Positions 1 through 7,000 of a stretch of DNA of 17,386 nucleotides are shown one piece after another; the stretch's first letter is position 1; every line of letters begins with the position of its first letter. This DNA comes from G020350405 sp964513655. Lineage in GTDB: Bacteria; Planctomycetota; Phycisphaerae; Sedimentisphaerales; Anaerobacaceae. The stretch lies in contig CAZENQ010000061.1 of assembly GCA_964513655.1 (NCBI GenBank), positions 1-17,386 on the forward strand, read 5' to 3'. A program made the position numbers and the translations under genes. The notes below the pieces were generated by a model. That model worked only from the letters and a program-made list of their open reading frames with translations. It searched no databases and was not told where the DNA came from.

Positions 1-964
1 TAGCAGACGGAAGGGCTATATCGCACGGTACAAACCAGACGTCCCGCCAGTCCTCATGGAACTGGGCAGACTTGTGCTGCTCTGCATATTCCCTGATGCG
101 TCCACGTTCCACTTCCTTTATCCATTTTATTGTTTCGAGTTTAATGCCGTCCGGGTCCACGATGTATCCATTGCTATCGGACATTGTAATTACCTTGGCA
201 CCAAGCTGCTGAGCCTTCTGTGCTGCATAAATTGCAACGTTGCCGGAGCCAGAGATGGCCACCTTCTTGCCGTTCCAGTCAATGCCGCGTTCCTGAAGCA
301 TTTGGCTTACGAAATAGACCAGGCCGTATCCGGTAGCTTCAGTTCGGACCAGCGAACCTGCCCATTCGAGGCCTTTGCCGGTCAGCGCACCAGTGAAAGT
401 ATTAGTCAACTTCTTGTATTGACCAAAGAGGTATCCTATTTCTCTGGTGCCTACGCCGATATCACCCGCTGGGATGTCGGTATCAGGACCGATGTGTCGG
501 TGAAGCTCTGTCATAAAGCTCTGGCAGAACCGCATTACCTCGTTATCAGTTTTTCCTTTAGGATTGAAATCGGCACCACCCTTTGCACCGCCCATCATCA
601 GGCCGGTCAGGGAATTCTTAAAAATCTGCTCGAAGCCCAGGAATTTGATAATGCCGAGATATACGCTTGGATGGAAGCGAAGGCCGCCCTTGTACGGGCC
701 AAGCGCGCTGTTGAACTCAAACCGAAATCCTCGATTGACATGAATGTTGCCTTTATCGTCCTGCCAGGGCACGCGGAACATAATCTGCCTTTCCGGCTCT
801 ACAATCCTATCGAGGATTTTGGCATCGATGTACTCGGGGTGTTTTTCGAGTACGGGCCCCAAAGAATCGAGGACCTCTTTGACCGCCTGGTGGAATTCGA
901 CCTCGCCGGGATTACGTTTTAGGACCTGTTCGTAAACTGCTTGAGTAACTGTGTTAGCTGCCAT
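1..964 (-). CDS. gdhA: NADP-type glutamate dehydrogenase, C-terminal part cut off by the window edge
   Basis: Reading the minus strand from the ATG at 964 gives 321 codons with no stop before the window edge. The protein aligns from memory with E. coli-type hexameric GdhA (about 447 residues), so roughly 125 C-terminal residues lie outside. GdhA reversibly converts 2-oxoglutarate, ammonia and NADPH to glutamate in the cytoplasm. Visible signatures are YKGGLRFHP (about 91-99), the catalytic-lysine segment GGAKGG (K128) followed by DFNPKGK, PAGDIGVG (about 146-153), and the Rossmann nucleotide loop SGSGNVA (about 238-244). The start is supported by a GGAGG 7-8 nt upstream. The gene is divergent from a LysR-family regulator across 181 bp, which suggests but does not show that the regulator controls it. 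NADP rather than NAD specificity is inferred from overall resemblance to GdhA. Confidence 0.95.
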   Translation of the reverse strand, partial: MAANTVTQAVYEQVLKRNPGEVEFHQAVKEVLDSLGPVLEKHPEYIDAKILDRIVEPERQIMFRVPWQDDKGNIHVNRGFRFEFNSALGPYKGGLRFHPSVYLGIIKFLGFEQIFKNSLTGLMMGGAKGGADFNPKGKTDNEVMRFCQSFMTELHRHIGPDTDIPAGDIGVGTREIGYLFGQYKKLTNTFTGALTGKGLEWAGSLVRTEATGYGLVYFVSQMLQERGIDWNGKKVAISGSGNVAIYAAQKAQQLGAKVITMSDSNGYIVDPDGIKLETIKWIKEVERGRIREYAEQHKSAQFHEDWRDVWFVPCDIALPSA

Positions 965-1046
965 TCGAGCAACCTCCATAAAAAGTTGAGATTTTTCTTT
1001 TCTATGATTAACCTTTATAATAAGCTACACTAATAACAGATACCGG

Positions 1047-1070
1047 TAATGGCCTTGAAAGGGGCCAATA
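1047..1070. promoter_or_regulatory. GGCC-centred inverted repeat, candidate LysR-type operator
   Basis: TAATGGCC (1047-1054) and GGCCAATA (1063-1070) form an inverted repeat matching at 7 of 8 positions around an 8-nt spacer. It contains a T-N11-A spacing (T1055 to A1067), the minimal LTTR box pattern. It lies between gdhA and the LysR-family gene, about 20 nt upstream of a possible promoter for the latter. LysR regulators typically bind such dyads in the divergent region and repress their own gene. That this dyad is the binding site is an inference. Confidence 0.45.
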
Positions 1071-1089
1071 GAGCAAGTAATATAAAGTG

Positions 1090-1118
1090 TTCAAACCGTT
1101 AGCACAAAGAATTAATAA
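1090..1118 (+). promoter_or_regulatory. weak candidate sigma-70 promoter for the LysR-family gene
   Basis: TTCAAA (1090-1095) and TAATAA (1113-1118) are separated by 17 nt and lie 28 nt upstream of the regulator's ATG. The -10 match is poor. A perfect TATAAT also occurs on the plus strand at 1016-1021 but without a good -35. Either could serve; neither is secure. Confidence 0.25.
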
Positions 1119-1145
1119 TAATACAGTCTATCAGGATAGCTTATA

Positions 1146-2027
1146 ATGCACATAGAAACGCTAAGGATATTTTGTGATTTAACAGAGTTACGAAGCTTCT
1201 CAGAAACAGGTAGAAAGCATGCTCTAAGTCAATCGGCAGTTTCGCAGCAGATTGCGCAACTGGAACTGGTTCACAAGGTTCAATTTTTGGACAGAAAAAA
1301 AAGGCCTCTGGAGCTGACCCCTGCAGGAGAGTTGTTTTACGAGGCCTGCAAAGACATCATTGACAGATATGAACAACTCAGAAGTGGGTTGAACGCCTTA
1401 CAGAAATCTTCTGTGAGCAGGATAAATGTGGCGGCAATTTACAGTATCGGCATGCACACTCTGGCGGACTACGTCAAGAAATTTATGGTTAACTATCCAA
1501 ACGTTCATGTCCATGTTGAATATTTAAACTCGGGGCAAATTTACGAATTGGTTTTAGCAGGTGAAATTGATATTGGTCTTGTAGCTGTTCCGAAAAGAGA
1601 TAAGAGACTGGAGGTATATGACTTTGAAGAGGAGTCGTTGGTTTTGGTCTGCAGTCCCAAGCATCCTTTGGCAAGTGAATCCAAGATAGACATTCATAAG
1701 GTTCAATTTGAGAAGTTCGTGGGGTTTGGGAAAGAGGTTCCCACGCGGCTGTGGATAGACGATATCTTACAGCGTTTCAATATTGTTGTCCGGCCAGTGA
1801 TGGAATTCGATAACATTGAAACTGTCAAGCGGGCAGTGGAGATAAACGCCGGGATAAGCATATTACCGCAGACAGCGATACTTCAGGAACTTGGTAGCGG
1901 GACGTTAAAGGCGGTTAGCTTCTCGGATGGGAATTTTGTCAGGCCGACGGGCATAATCATTCGTAAGGACAAGATTTTAAGCCAGGCCGGGCGGTACTTT
2001 ATCGAGCTGCTGCGCAAAAAAGCCTAA
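1146..2027 (+). CDS. LysR-family transcriptional regulator
   Basis: This 293-residue protein has the normal LysR length. Residues 1-60 form the winged helix-turn-helix (HIETLRIFCDLTE, then a recognition segment around ALSQSAVSQQIAQLE), followed by a linker helix to about 90 and a periplasmic-binding-protein-like effector domain to the end. The fold and the order of segments resemble the CysB/CbbR/GltC-type majority of the family. The effector is not recognisable from sequence. It is divergent from gdhA, so control of glutamate synthesis by nitrogen or carbon status is a reasonable guess. A short inverted repeat (CTATC-AG-GATAG, 1128-1139) overlaps the weak AGGA ribosome-binding site. A HAD phosphatase gene follows after 38 nt in the same orientation. 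Confidence 0.93.
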   Translation: MHIETLRIFCDLTELRSFSETGRKHALSQSAVSQQIAQLELVHKVQFLDRKKRPLELTPAGELFYEACKDIIDRYEQLRSGLNALQKSSVSRINVAAIYSIGMHTLADYVKKFMVNYPNVHVHVEYLNSGQIYELVLAGEIDIGLVAVPKRDKRLEVYDFEEESLVLVCSPKHPLASESKIDIHKVQFEKFVGFGKEVPTRLWIDDILQRFNIVVRPVMEFDNIETVKRAVEINAGISILPQTAILQELGSGTLKAVSFSDGNFVRPTGIIIRKDKILSQAGRYFIELLRKKA

Positions 2028-2065
2028 TAATTTCGTGTAACGGTATTGGCCGATACACAAATCCT

Positions 2066-2668
2066 ATGCCAATTAAAGCTGTAATATTTGATTTGGATGG
2101 CACAATAACCAAGCCTTTCTTTGACTTTGACGCCATTCGTGAGGAGATGGGGTTGGATAGGGATTCGGGGCCTGTACTGGAGTCAATGGAGAAGATGGCG
2201 CCTCAGCGGCGCCAACGTGCGGAAGAAATCCTGCATTTTCACGAGCAGCGAGCGGTAACGGAATCGGCGCTCAATGCCGGTGCGCGGGAGACGCTGGAGG
2301 CACTGGAGGAAGCCGGCATTGGTATAGGGATATTGACACGCAACAGGCGGGGCAATGCCCTTGCTATTGCCGAGAAACATGGCCTGAAGTTTGATGTTAT
2401 CATTGACAGAGAGGATGGCCCGGTCAAACCGGATGCGTTCGGCGTTCTACAGATATGTCGGCACTTCGGAGTAAAGCCACAGGAGACTCTTATGGTGGGG
2501 GATTATCTTTTTGATTTGCTCTGCGCGAGGGCCGCGGGTGCAGTGGCGGTCCTGCTGGCCAACAGCAAAGGTGCAGCGGAGTATGCTGAGCATGCGGATT
2601 TTACTGTTGAAAATATCGACCAGATACTTCAAATTATCGAGGAGGCAGGAGACGGAAACCAGAAGTAA
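2066..2668 (+). CDS. HAD-superfamily hydrolase, phosphoglycolate-phosphatase-like
   Basis: The 200-residue protein carries all four HAD motifs: motif I DLDGT with nucleophile D9 and acid/base D11; motif II threonine T91 in LTRN; motif III lysine K121 in VKPD; motif IV GDYLFD with D146 and D150. A helical cap lies between motifs I and II (about residues 18-75), as in C1-cap phosphatases of the Gph/YjjG type. It should hydrolyse a small phosphomonoester in the cytoplasm; the substrate cannot be read from the sequence. No clear Shine-Dalgarno precedes the ATG. It lies 38 nt after the LysR-family gene and 16 nt before the LolA-like gene, so co-transcription is likely. Confidence 0.9.
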   Translation: MPIKAVIFDLDGTITKPFFDFDAIREEMGLDRDSGPVLESMEKMAPQRRQRAEEILHFHEQRAVTESALNAGARETLEALEEAGIGIGILTRNRRGNALAIAEKHGLKFDVIIDREDGPVKPDAFGVLQICRHFGVKPQETLMVGDYLFDLLCARAAGAVAVLLANSKGAAEYAEHADFTVENIDQILQIIEEAGDGNQK

Positions 2669-2684
2669 GGAATAGAAGCGAGCG

Positions 2685-3488
2685 GTGAATAAAAGGACAC
2701 TGACAAGACTTTTAGTAATACTGGTGACAACAGCCAACGCGTGCTGGGCGGGAGGGTGCGCAAAGAATTTAGCCGCCTCCGGCCCTGAAAGAACGGACGC
2801 TAATTCGGTTGATACGGTTTTAAGGGACTTGAGGGAGGAAACTGCGAAGCTCAAATCCTACAAGGGGCGGATTGAATACTTGTTCAGGCAGCCTTTGTTC
2901 GAGTCGCAAAGCCTCAGGAATGGTGTTCTGTATTATCAAAAGTCAGATGAAGGGTCGAAACTGAGGATAAATTTCGAAACACTTCAACAGGACGATGAGG
3001 ATGAGGAAAAATATGTCCAGCAGTATATCTTTGATGGTGTCTGGCTTACTGAGATCGACTACCAAATCGAGCAGGTCAAGCGTTATCAACAGGCAGAGCC
3101 GAACGAGCCGGTGGATGCATTTGAGCTGGCCAGGAGGAATTTTCCTATAATAGGCTTTAGCGAAACAGAAGACTTAAAGAAGGAGTTTGAAATAAAGCTG
3201 GTCGAGCAGCAGGGGGGTGAAGCTGAGGATTTTGTTCAATTGCGGTTAAAGCCACAGCCGGATTCGACTTATAAGGATGACTATACATCTATTGATTTTT
3301 GGATCGATAAGAAATTACGTCTGCCGGCGAAAATAGTTGCAATGTCGGCCGAGGAGGATATTTACCAGATAAGCTTTCTAAATGCCAAGGTCAATGAAAG
3401 GATAGACAAGAAGGTCTTTGACTTTGAGATTCCCAAAGGTTTCGGCGAGGAAATAATTCCTCTAAAGAAAAGCAAAAAGCGAAAATGA
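2685..3488 (+). CDS. LolA-like exported lipoprotein (GTG start)
   Basis: The 267-residue protein has a short basic N-terminus, a hydrophobic segment (about 6-19) and a lipobox-like AGGC ending at C25, so it is probably a lipoprotein; ANAC ending at C20 is an alternative cleavage site. The mature part has the alternating-strand pattern and wording of LolA-like proteins (a region about 60-130 with LYYQKSDEGSKLRINF, and a C-terminal VFDFEIPKGF), the fold that binds lipid acyl chains in the periplasm. Planctomycetes carry many such paralogues of unknown role. The GTG start is the only plausible one because no in-frame ATG occurs near the N-terminus; its ribosome-binding site is weak. It overlaps the next gene by 4 nt (ATGA), suggesting translational coupling. 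The LolA-like assignment is moderately sure; a carrier role is not shown. Confidence 0.75.
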   Translation: MNKRTLTRLLVILVTTANACWAGGCAKNLAASGPERTDANSVDTVLRDLREETAKLKSYKGRIEYLFRQPLFESQSLRNGVLYYQKSDEGSKLRINFETLQQDDEDEEKYVQQYIFDGVWLTEIDYQIEQVKRYQQAEPNEPVDAFELARRNFPIIGFSETEDLKKEFEIKLVEQQGGEAEDFVQLRLKPQPDSTYKDDYTSIDFWIDKKLRLPAKIVAMSAEEDIYQISFLNAKVNERIDKKVFDFEIPKGFGEEIIPLKKSKKRK

Positions 3489-4753
3489 TAAGGCACATCC
3501 TTCTATGTCTTGGTTGCGTGCAACTGTTGTTGACGAGTGCTTCTGGAGAAACATACCATAGCAAACACTTTATCATCCACAGCGATTTAGACCCTCGCTA
3601 TGTGCAAATAATTCAGGTAAATGCCGAAGCGTTTTATGCAGCTATGCAAGGTCGGTATTTCCGGACAGGGGGTCGGACGCCTGTTACGATTTATTATTCG
3701 AAAACCCAGTCAGATACATTTAAGCTGCTCCGCAAGCACGGTCATAAGAAGAAAGCGCGGAGAAGCTACTATATGCCTGATGAGGCGGCGATATACACAC
3801 ATCGTTTCACAAGGCAGGGACGCGCCATTGAAATGGGAACACTTTTCCATGAGATTACACATCATTTTGTCCGCGCGAATTTTAAGGACCCACCGTCGTG
3901 GTTTAATGAAGGGCTGGCCTGCTTTTTTGGTGATGAGACGCGGATAGTCAAGGGCAACGTAACGCCAGGAGAGCCAAATCCGCGGCGCGAGGTGGAATTG
4001 CGGGAGAGAATAGAAAAGGGTGTCAAACCGAACCTAAAAAAATTGTTCCCGATGACGCAGAAGCAGCTTTATAACTGGCCTGTAGGTTACAATTTTTCGC
4101 GAGCACTTTTTTATTGGCTATACGAGAGCGGGAAATTGGGCGAGTATCTTCAGAACGCGCGAAGAAAGGGCTATGAGGTTTGGGTCTTGGAGGAAACCGT
4201 GCATAAACCTGTCAATGAGATAAATAAAGAGCTGCTGGCATTTATCCAAAAGGACTGCTATGCTGGCGCATATCTGAAAGAGGGCCAGTGGAGCCGAAAG
4301 GAGGCTAAGAAAAAAGAGGCGTTTTTAAAAGCGCTTAAGTTGAAGCCGAATTACCGAAAGGCCAAGCTGGAGTTAGCGTTTTGCTATTATCGACGGGGCG
4401 ATTACAAGCAGTGTCGTAGTTGGCTTTGGGACATTCTGCGATTTCCGGAAAGCGGCGAATATCGGGATGCAGCCGAGCAGATGGGGCACAGCTATTACAA
4501 AGAGAAAAATTATGTAAAAGCGCTTGAGTACTATCAGAAAGCATTGGAATATTCGGACTACTATGAATGTAAGTACGAGCTTTATTACTGGATGGCCAAT
4601 TGTTATCATTACCTGAAAGATTATGCAACGGCTAAGGAGCTGCACAAGGTGTTCTTGGACAATAATTGGGAACCTGAAAAGGACCCAAGAAAAGTGGCAT
4701 ACGCTAAGAAATACCAAAAATGGGAGGAGAAGAAGGGCAGTGAAAAAGACTAG
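3485..4753 (+). CDS. exported zincin-like metallopeptidase with C-terminal TPRs (DUF1570-like)
   Basis: This 422-residue protein starts with a signal peptide (about 1-21). A zincin active site is visible: HEITH (H122, E123, H126), then WFNEGLACFF, with E142 as the likely third zinc ligand. This arrangement resembles the gluzincin-like DUF1570 peptidases common in planctomycetes. From about residue 260 onward there are three or so TPR-like helical pairs (motifs such as AFLKALKLKPNYRKAKLELA, about 284-303, and YVKALEYYQKALEY), implying protein-protein contacts. It probably acts outside the cytoplasm. Its start overlaps the LolA-like lipoprotein stop, so the two are probably made together and may work on the same envelope process. 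No substrate can be inferred. Confidence 0.85.
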   Translation: MIRHILLCLGCVQLLLTSASGETYHSKHFIIHSDLDPRYVQIIQVNAEAFYAAMQGRYFRTGGRTPVTIYYSKTQSDTFKLLRKHGHKKKARRSYYMPDEAAIYTHRFTRQGRAIEMGTLFHEITHHFVRANFKDPPSWFNEGLACFFGDETRIVKGNVTPGEPNPRREVELRERIEKGVKPNLKKLFPMTQKQLYNWPVGYNFSRALFYWLYESGKLGEYLQNARRKGYEVWVLEETVHKPVNEINKELLAFIQKDCYAGAYLKEGQWSRKEAKKKEAFLKALKLKPNYRKAKLELAFCYYRRGDYKQCRSWLWDILRFPESGEYRDAAEQMGHSYYKEKNYVKALEYYQKALEYSDYYECKYELYYWMANCYHYLKDYATAKELHKVFLDNNWEPEKDPRKVAYAKKYQKWEEKKGSEKD

Positions 4754-4982
4754 AAGATAAGCAACAGGTTGAACAGCGTTAGTAGTCCTGAAAGAGAGGT
4801 GTTTTCGGTCCTGACGTTGCGGCGACTGTTGTCGCAAGACAAATCTTGCAGGAAAAAAGCAGTTGAAGGGCGTGGTGAAGGTCAAGCGAACGGGTCAGTT
4901 TGAGGCCAATAGCTGTGGCGCAGAATGTGAGTTAGAGCCAGCATAACAAGTTACAAACACGACAGAATGGAAAGGACGGGAC
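4754..4982. other. intergenic region with overlapping hairpins, no gene seen
   Basis: No plausible CDS was found in these 229 nt. TTGC (4817-4820), GAC (4824-4826) and GTCGCAA (about 4830-4836) can form a bulged hairpin. GCAAG (4833-4837) can instead pair with CTTGC (4845-4849), followed by GGAAAAAA rather than a T tract, so it is not a standard plus-strand terminator. The end of the region has a purine-rich ribosome-binding site (GGAAAGGA) for the flavodoxin-fold gene. Confidence 0.4.
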
Positions 4983-5459
4983 ATGGCAAAGGGAATAGTT
5001 GTTTATTATTCGAGAAGCGGTAATACGAAGGAGATGGCTGAGATAATAGCCGAGGCGATGAACGGGTCGGATTTGCCGACGGAGTGCAAGCCGGTCAATA
5101 AAGTAAAGGCGGAAGATTTGTTAGGCTATGATGCGATAGTTGTCGGTTCGCCCACTTATTACGGGCATATGGCCGGACCGGTCAAGGAGTTGTTCGATGA
5201 GACGGTGAGCTGGCACGGCAAACTCGACGGCAAGGTGGGGGCTGCCTTTACCAGCGCGGCGAATATCGGCGGCGGCAATGAAACCACGGTTATGGGCATA
5301 ATAGAGGCAATGCTCATCAGCGGTATGGTCGTTCAGGGCGACCCGAAGGGCGACCACTATGGGCCAGTGTCGATTGGTAAGCCCGATGATAGAGTCAGGC
5401 GTCAATGCACGCGCAGAGGTCAGAGGATTGTGGAGCTTACCAGGAAACTGCTGTCCTAA
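4983..5459 (+). CDS. flavodoxin-fold FMN protein, WrbA-like
   Basis: The 158-residue protein shows the flavodoxin phosphate-binding loop YYSRSGNTKEMA (loop S10-T15) for FMN, a second flavin loop VGSPTYYGHMAGPVKELFDE (about 54-73), and FTSAANIGGGNETT (about 97-110). The pattern GSPTYYG plus the GGGNETT stretch is close to WrbA-type NAD(P)H:quinone oxidoreductases, but it is shorter than WrbA (about 198 residues). It should be a cytoplasmic FMN-dependent electron carrier or oxidoreductase. The ATG has a good purine-rich ribosome-binding site. It stands alone, with spacers over 200 nt on both sides. The C-terminus is unusually rich in Arg (DDRVRRQCTRRGQR). Confidence 0.88.
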   Translation: MAKGIVVYYSRSGNTKEMAEIIAEAMNGSDLPTECKPVNKVKAEDLLGYDAIVVGSPTYYGHMAGPVKELFDETVSWHGKLDGKVGAAFTSAANIGGGNETTVMGIIEAMLISGMVVQGDPKGDHYGPVSIGKPDDRVRRQCTRRGQRIVELTRKLLS

Positions 5460-5646
5460 CAGGCAGAATAGGGGAAAACGGCCGCAAAGGCTCAAAGTTG
5501 CATAAGCAGTGAGAAGTCATATAGGCAAAGTACGTAAGTGCCTTAAAAATAAGGGGATAGGTCATAGGCGTCCTGTGCTTTGGCCGGATTGGCTTAGTAG
5601 GGAAAGTAAAAAATATTGTTTTTTTTTGCAAAAAAGCCGTTTTTCT

Positions 5647-5675
5647 TTGACAAAAGTGTTGGCGGCCGTTAAGTT
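5647..5675 (+). promoter_or_regulatory. candidate sigma-70 promoter for the Hc1-like gene
   Basis: A perfect -35 TTGACA (5647-5652) is followed after 17 nt by TAAGTT (5670-5675), a weak -10. It lies about 36 nt upstream of the start of the small Hc1-like gene. The sequence just upstream (about 5605-5646) is A/T tracts (AAAAAATATTG, a T9 run, GCAAAAAAG) that could act as an UP-type element or bend DNA. Confidence 0.5.
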
Positions 5676-5711
5676 TCTATCGATTTTAACCTGAAAATGG
5701 AGGTTTACTTG

Positions 5712-5885
5712 ATGCAAGAATATGAAGACCTCAAAGCATTGGTTGGCGAAATTGAGAACGACATCGACAAAGCCGAAGGCGGGAATAAGGCAGCAGGGAC
5801 CCGCATTCGCAAGGAAATGCAGAAAGTCAAGCAGGCTGCTCAAGCTGTTCGAAATCGCATTCTTGAGATCAGGTCAGCTCAATAA
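5712..5885 (+). CDS. minimal histone H1-like (Hc1-type) protein, 57 residues
   Basis: The ATG at 5712 is chosen because GGAGG (5699-5703) sits 8 nt upstream; an in-frame ATG at 5697 overlaps that ribosome-binding site and is rejected. The 57-residue helical, charged protein contains KAEGGNKAAGTRIRKEM (about 20-36), matching the conserved KAExGNKAAxxRxR block of the N-terminal domain of chlamydial Hc1. Chlamydial Hc1 condenses the nucleoid and carries a long lysine/alanine-rich DNA-binding tail; here that tail is absent. Similar tail-less short proteins are known in planctomycetes. It may be a small nucleoid-associated or structural protein. Its own promoter suggests independent, possibly strong expression. 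Family call fairly sure; DNA binding is inferred. Confidence 0.8.
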   Translation: MQEYEDLKALVGEIENDIDKAEGGNKAAGTRIRKEMQKVKQAAQAVRNRILEIRSAQ

Positions 5886-6017
5886 GGGCGTCATAAGTAG
5901 TTTTAGACGCTGAACATGGTGCATATTCTGGCTCGGCTTGTGCCGTTAGTTGGCCTACCGAGGCGAGGGGGTGGGTGTATTTCGAATGCGCAGAGCATTT
6001 CTGTGCCGAGGTTAATA

Positions 6018-6494
6018 ATGCCGCCCTTATTATTGTTTGATTTATCCCAAATCGACCTGACAGCAGAGCCTGTCTTCGACAAAGAGTCGATTGGCGAAGA
6101 AAATCCCCAACGGTTTGAGATGCAGCAGCTCGATGGTATTCTTTGGTACGACAAGGAAAAATTTCTGATTTTGGGTTATAAGGATGTGACGGAGGATGAA
6201 TTCTGGATTCGCGGTCATATTCCGGGCCGGCCGCTGATGCCCGGCGTTATAATGGTTGAGGCCGCTGCCCAGCTTTTGAGCTTCTTTGTAAAGCGGATTT
6301 ATGAGGTAGAGGGCTTTATCGGCTTTACAGGGGTGGATTCGGCGAAGTTCCGTTCTGTTGTTGAGCCGGGGCAAAGATTATATCTGCTCGGCCATCTCAC
6401 GAGGATCACAACCAGAAAATACACTGCCACCATACAAGGCGTCGTTGACGGTACTATGGTATTTGAAACGGTTGTCTCGGGTATGGGGGTTTGA
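6018..6494 (+). CDS. FabZ-like hot-dog (3R)-hydroxyacyl-ACP dehydratase
   Basis: The start at 6018 is preferred over the upstream in-frame ATG at 5916 because GAGG lies 6 nt before it and the extra 34 residues look unlike the family. The 158-residue protein has the FabZ active-site helix and loop: GHIPGRPLMPGVIMVEAAAQ, with catalytic His67 and Glu81, as in FabZ GHFPGxPxMPGVxxxEAxAQ. A second conserved block is GVDSAKFRSVVEPGQ (about 105-119). FabZ removes water from 3-hydroxyacyl-ACP in fatty-acid synthesis in the cytoplasm. No acyl carrier protein, ketosynthase or lpx gene is adjacent, and the N-terminus (about 1-50) is longer than in minimal FabZ, so it may be a paralogue in another lipid or polyketide-like pathway. 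Confidence 0.85.
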   Translation: MPPLLLFDLSQIDLTAEPVFDKESIGEENPQRFEMQQLDGILWYDKEKFLILGYKDVTEDEFWIRGHIPGRPLMPGVIMVEAAAQLLSFFVKRIYEVEGFIGFTGVDSAKFRSVVEPGQRLYLLGHLTRITTRKYTATIQGVVDGTMVFETVVSGMGV

Positions 6495-6541
6495 CGGCGG
6501 TGTTTCATATTCTCTGCTGATGGTAAATCCGTGTTGTAAAA

Positions 6542-6616
6542 TAGCCCCAAGGGGATTCGAACCCCTGTTGCCGGGTTGAAAACCCGGTGTCCTAGACCTG
6601 CCTAGACGATGGGGCC
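6542..6616 (-). tRNA. trnE: tRNA-Glu (anticodon UUC)
   Basis: The minus strand folds as a cloverleaf. The anticodon stem CCGGG/CCCGG encloses loop TTTTCAA, giving anticodon TTC (decodes GAA/GAG). The T arm is AGGGG-TTCGAAT-CCCCT. The acceptor strands are GGCCCCA and TGGGGCT, with a G1-U72 wobble, and the discriminator base is A. No CCA is encoded (ATT follows). The D-arm sequence CGTCTAG...AGGAC resembles other bacterial tRNA-Glu. It starts 8 nt after the ferredoxin stop codon on the same strand, so it may be processed from a shared transcript. Confidence 0.95.
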
Positions 6617-6624
6617 ACCAGAAG

Positions 6625-6798
6625 CTATTCCATGGTGATTGCCTCCGAAGGACAGACGTCGACGCAGGCGCCGCAGTCGACACATTCGTCGAGGTCAACC
6701 ACAGCCTTTTCGTCAGCCATCTTTATAGCCTCGCTCGGACACTCTGGCACACAGGATTCACAGCCTGTGCATTTTTCCTCATCTACTTTAGCTGGCAT
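6625..6798 (-). CDS. 2[4Fe-4S] bacterial ferredoxin
   Basis: A 57-residue protein is encoded on the minus strand from the ATG at 6798 to TAG at 6625. It has two classic cluster motifs: C10-xx-C13-xx-C16-xxx-C20-P and C39-xx-C42-xx-C45-xxx-C49-P. This is the clostridial-type ferredoxin length and layout, a small cytoplasmic low-potential electron carrier that usually serves anaerobic enzymes such as pyruvate:ferredoxin oxidoreductase. GGAAAGGG about 9 nt upstream of the ATG is a good ribosome-binding site. The partner enzyme is not in the window. The tRNA-Glu gene begins 8 nt after the stop. Confidence 0.96.
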   Translation of the reverse strand: MPAKVDEEKCTGCESCVPECPSEAIKMADEKAVVDLDECVDCGACVDVCPSEAITME

Positions 6799-6910
6799 TT
6801 ACACAACCCTTTCCAAGAACCTTAAACTTACCAGTAAAAGGAGAATTTTTACAAAATCATGACTGTATTACAACAGAAATTTTGTGAAATTCGAGCGGGA
6901 GCAGAATTAC

Positions 6911-6939
6911 TTTTGCGTTTTGGGCAGATGAATTATACT
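6911..6939 (+). promoter_or_regulatory. candidate promoter for the FAD oxidoreductase gene
   Basis: TATACT (6934-6939) is a good -10 box (5 of 6). TTTTGC (6911-6916) lies 17 nt upstream as a weak -35. The predicted start would give a 5' leader of about 55 nt ending in a strong AAAGGAGG ribosome-binding site before the ATG at 7001. Confidence 0.5.
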
Positions 6940-7000
6940 ACCAGCTGCAGGCTGGGTTCGGTGGATTTGAGAGAAATGTAGGATTAAAGGAGGCCAGCAC

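Noticed and set aside
56..922. 288-codon plus-strand open frame
   Set aside because: It lies antisense to gdhA, whose protein matches GdhA throughout; the plus-strand translation matches no family.
5605..5646. Intrinsic terminator after the flavodoxin-fold gene
   Set aside because: The T9 run is not preceded by a GC-rich stem; only A/T self-complementarity is seen.
5697..5711. ATG at 5697 as start of the Hc1-like protein
   Set aside because: It overlaps the GGAGG that serves the ATG at 5712.
5916..6017. Upstream in-frame ATG that would extend the FabZ-like protein by 34 residues
   Set aside because: No ribosome-binding site before 5916, and the extra residues are Arg/Gly-rich and unlike the family; GAGG precedes 6018.
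6632..6862. 76-codon plus-strand ORF
   Set aside because: It is antisense to the ferredoxin, whose eight cysteines in two CxxCxxCxxxCP motifs are decisive.
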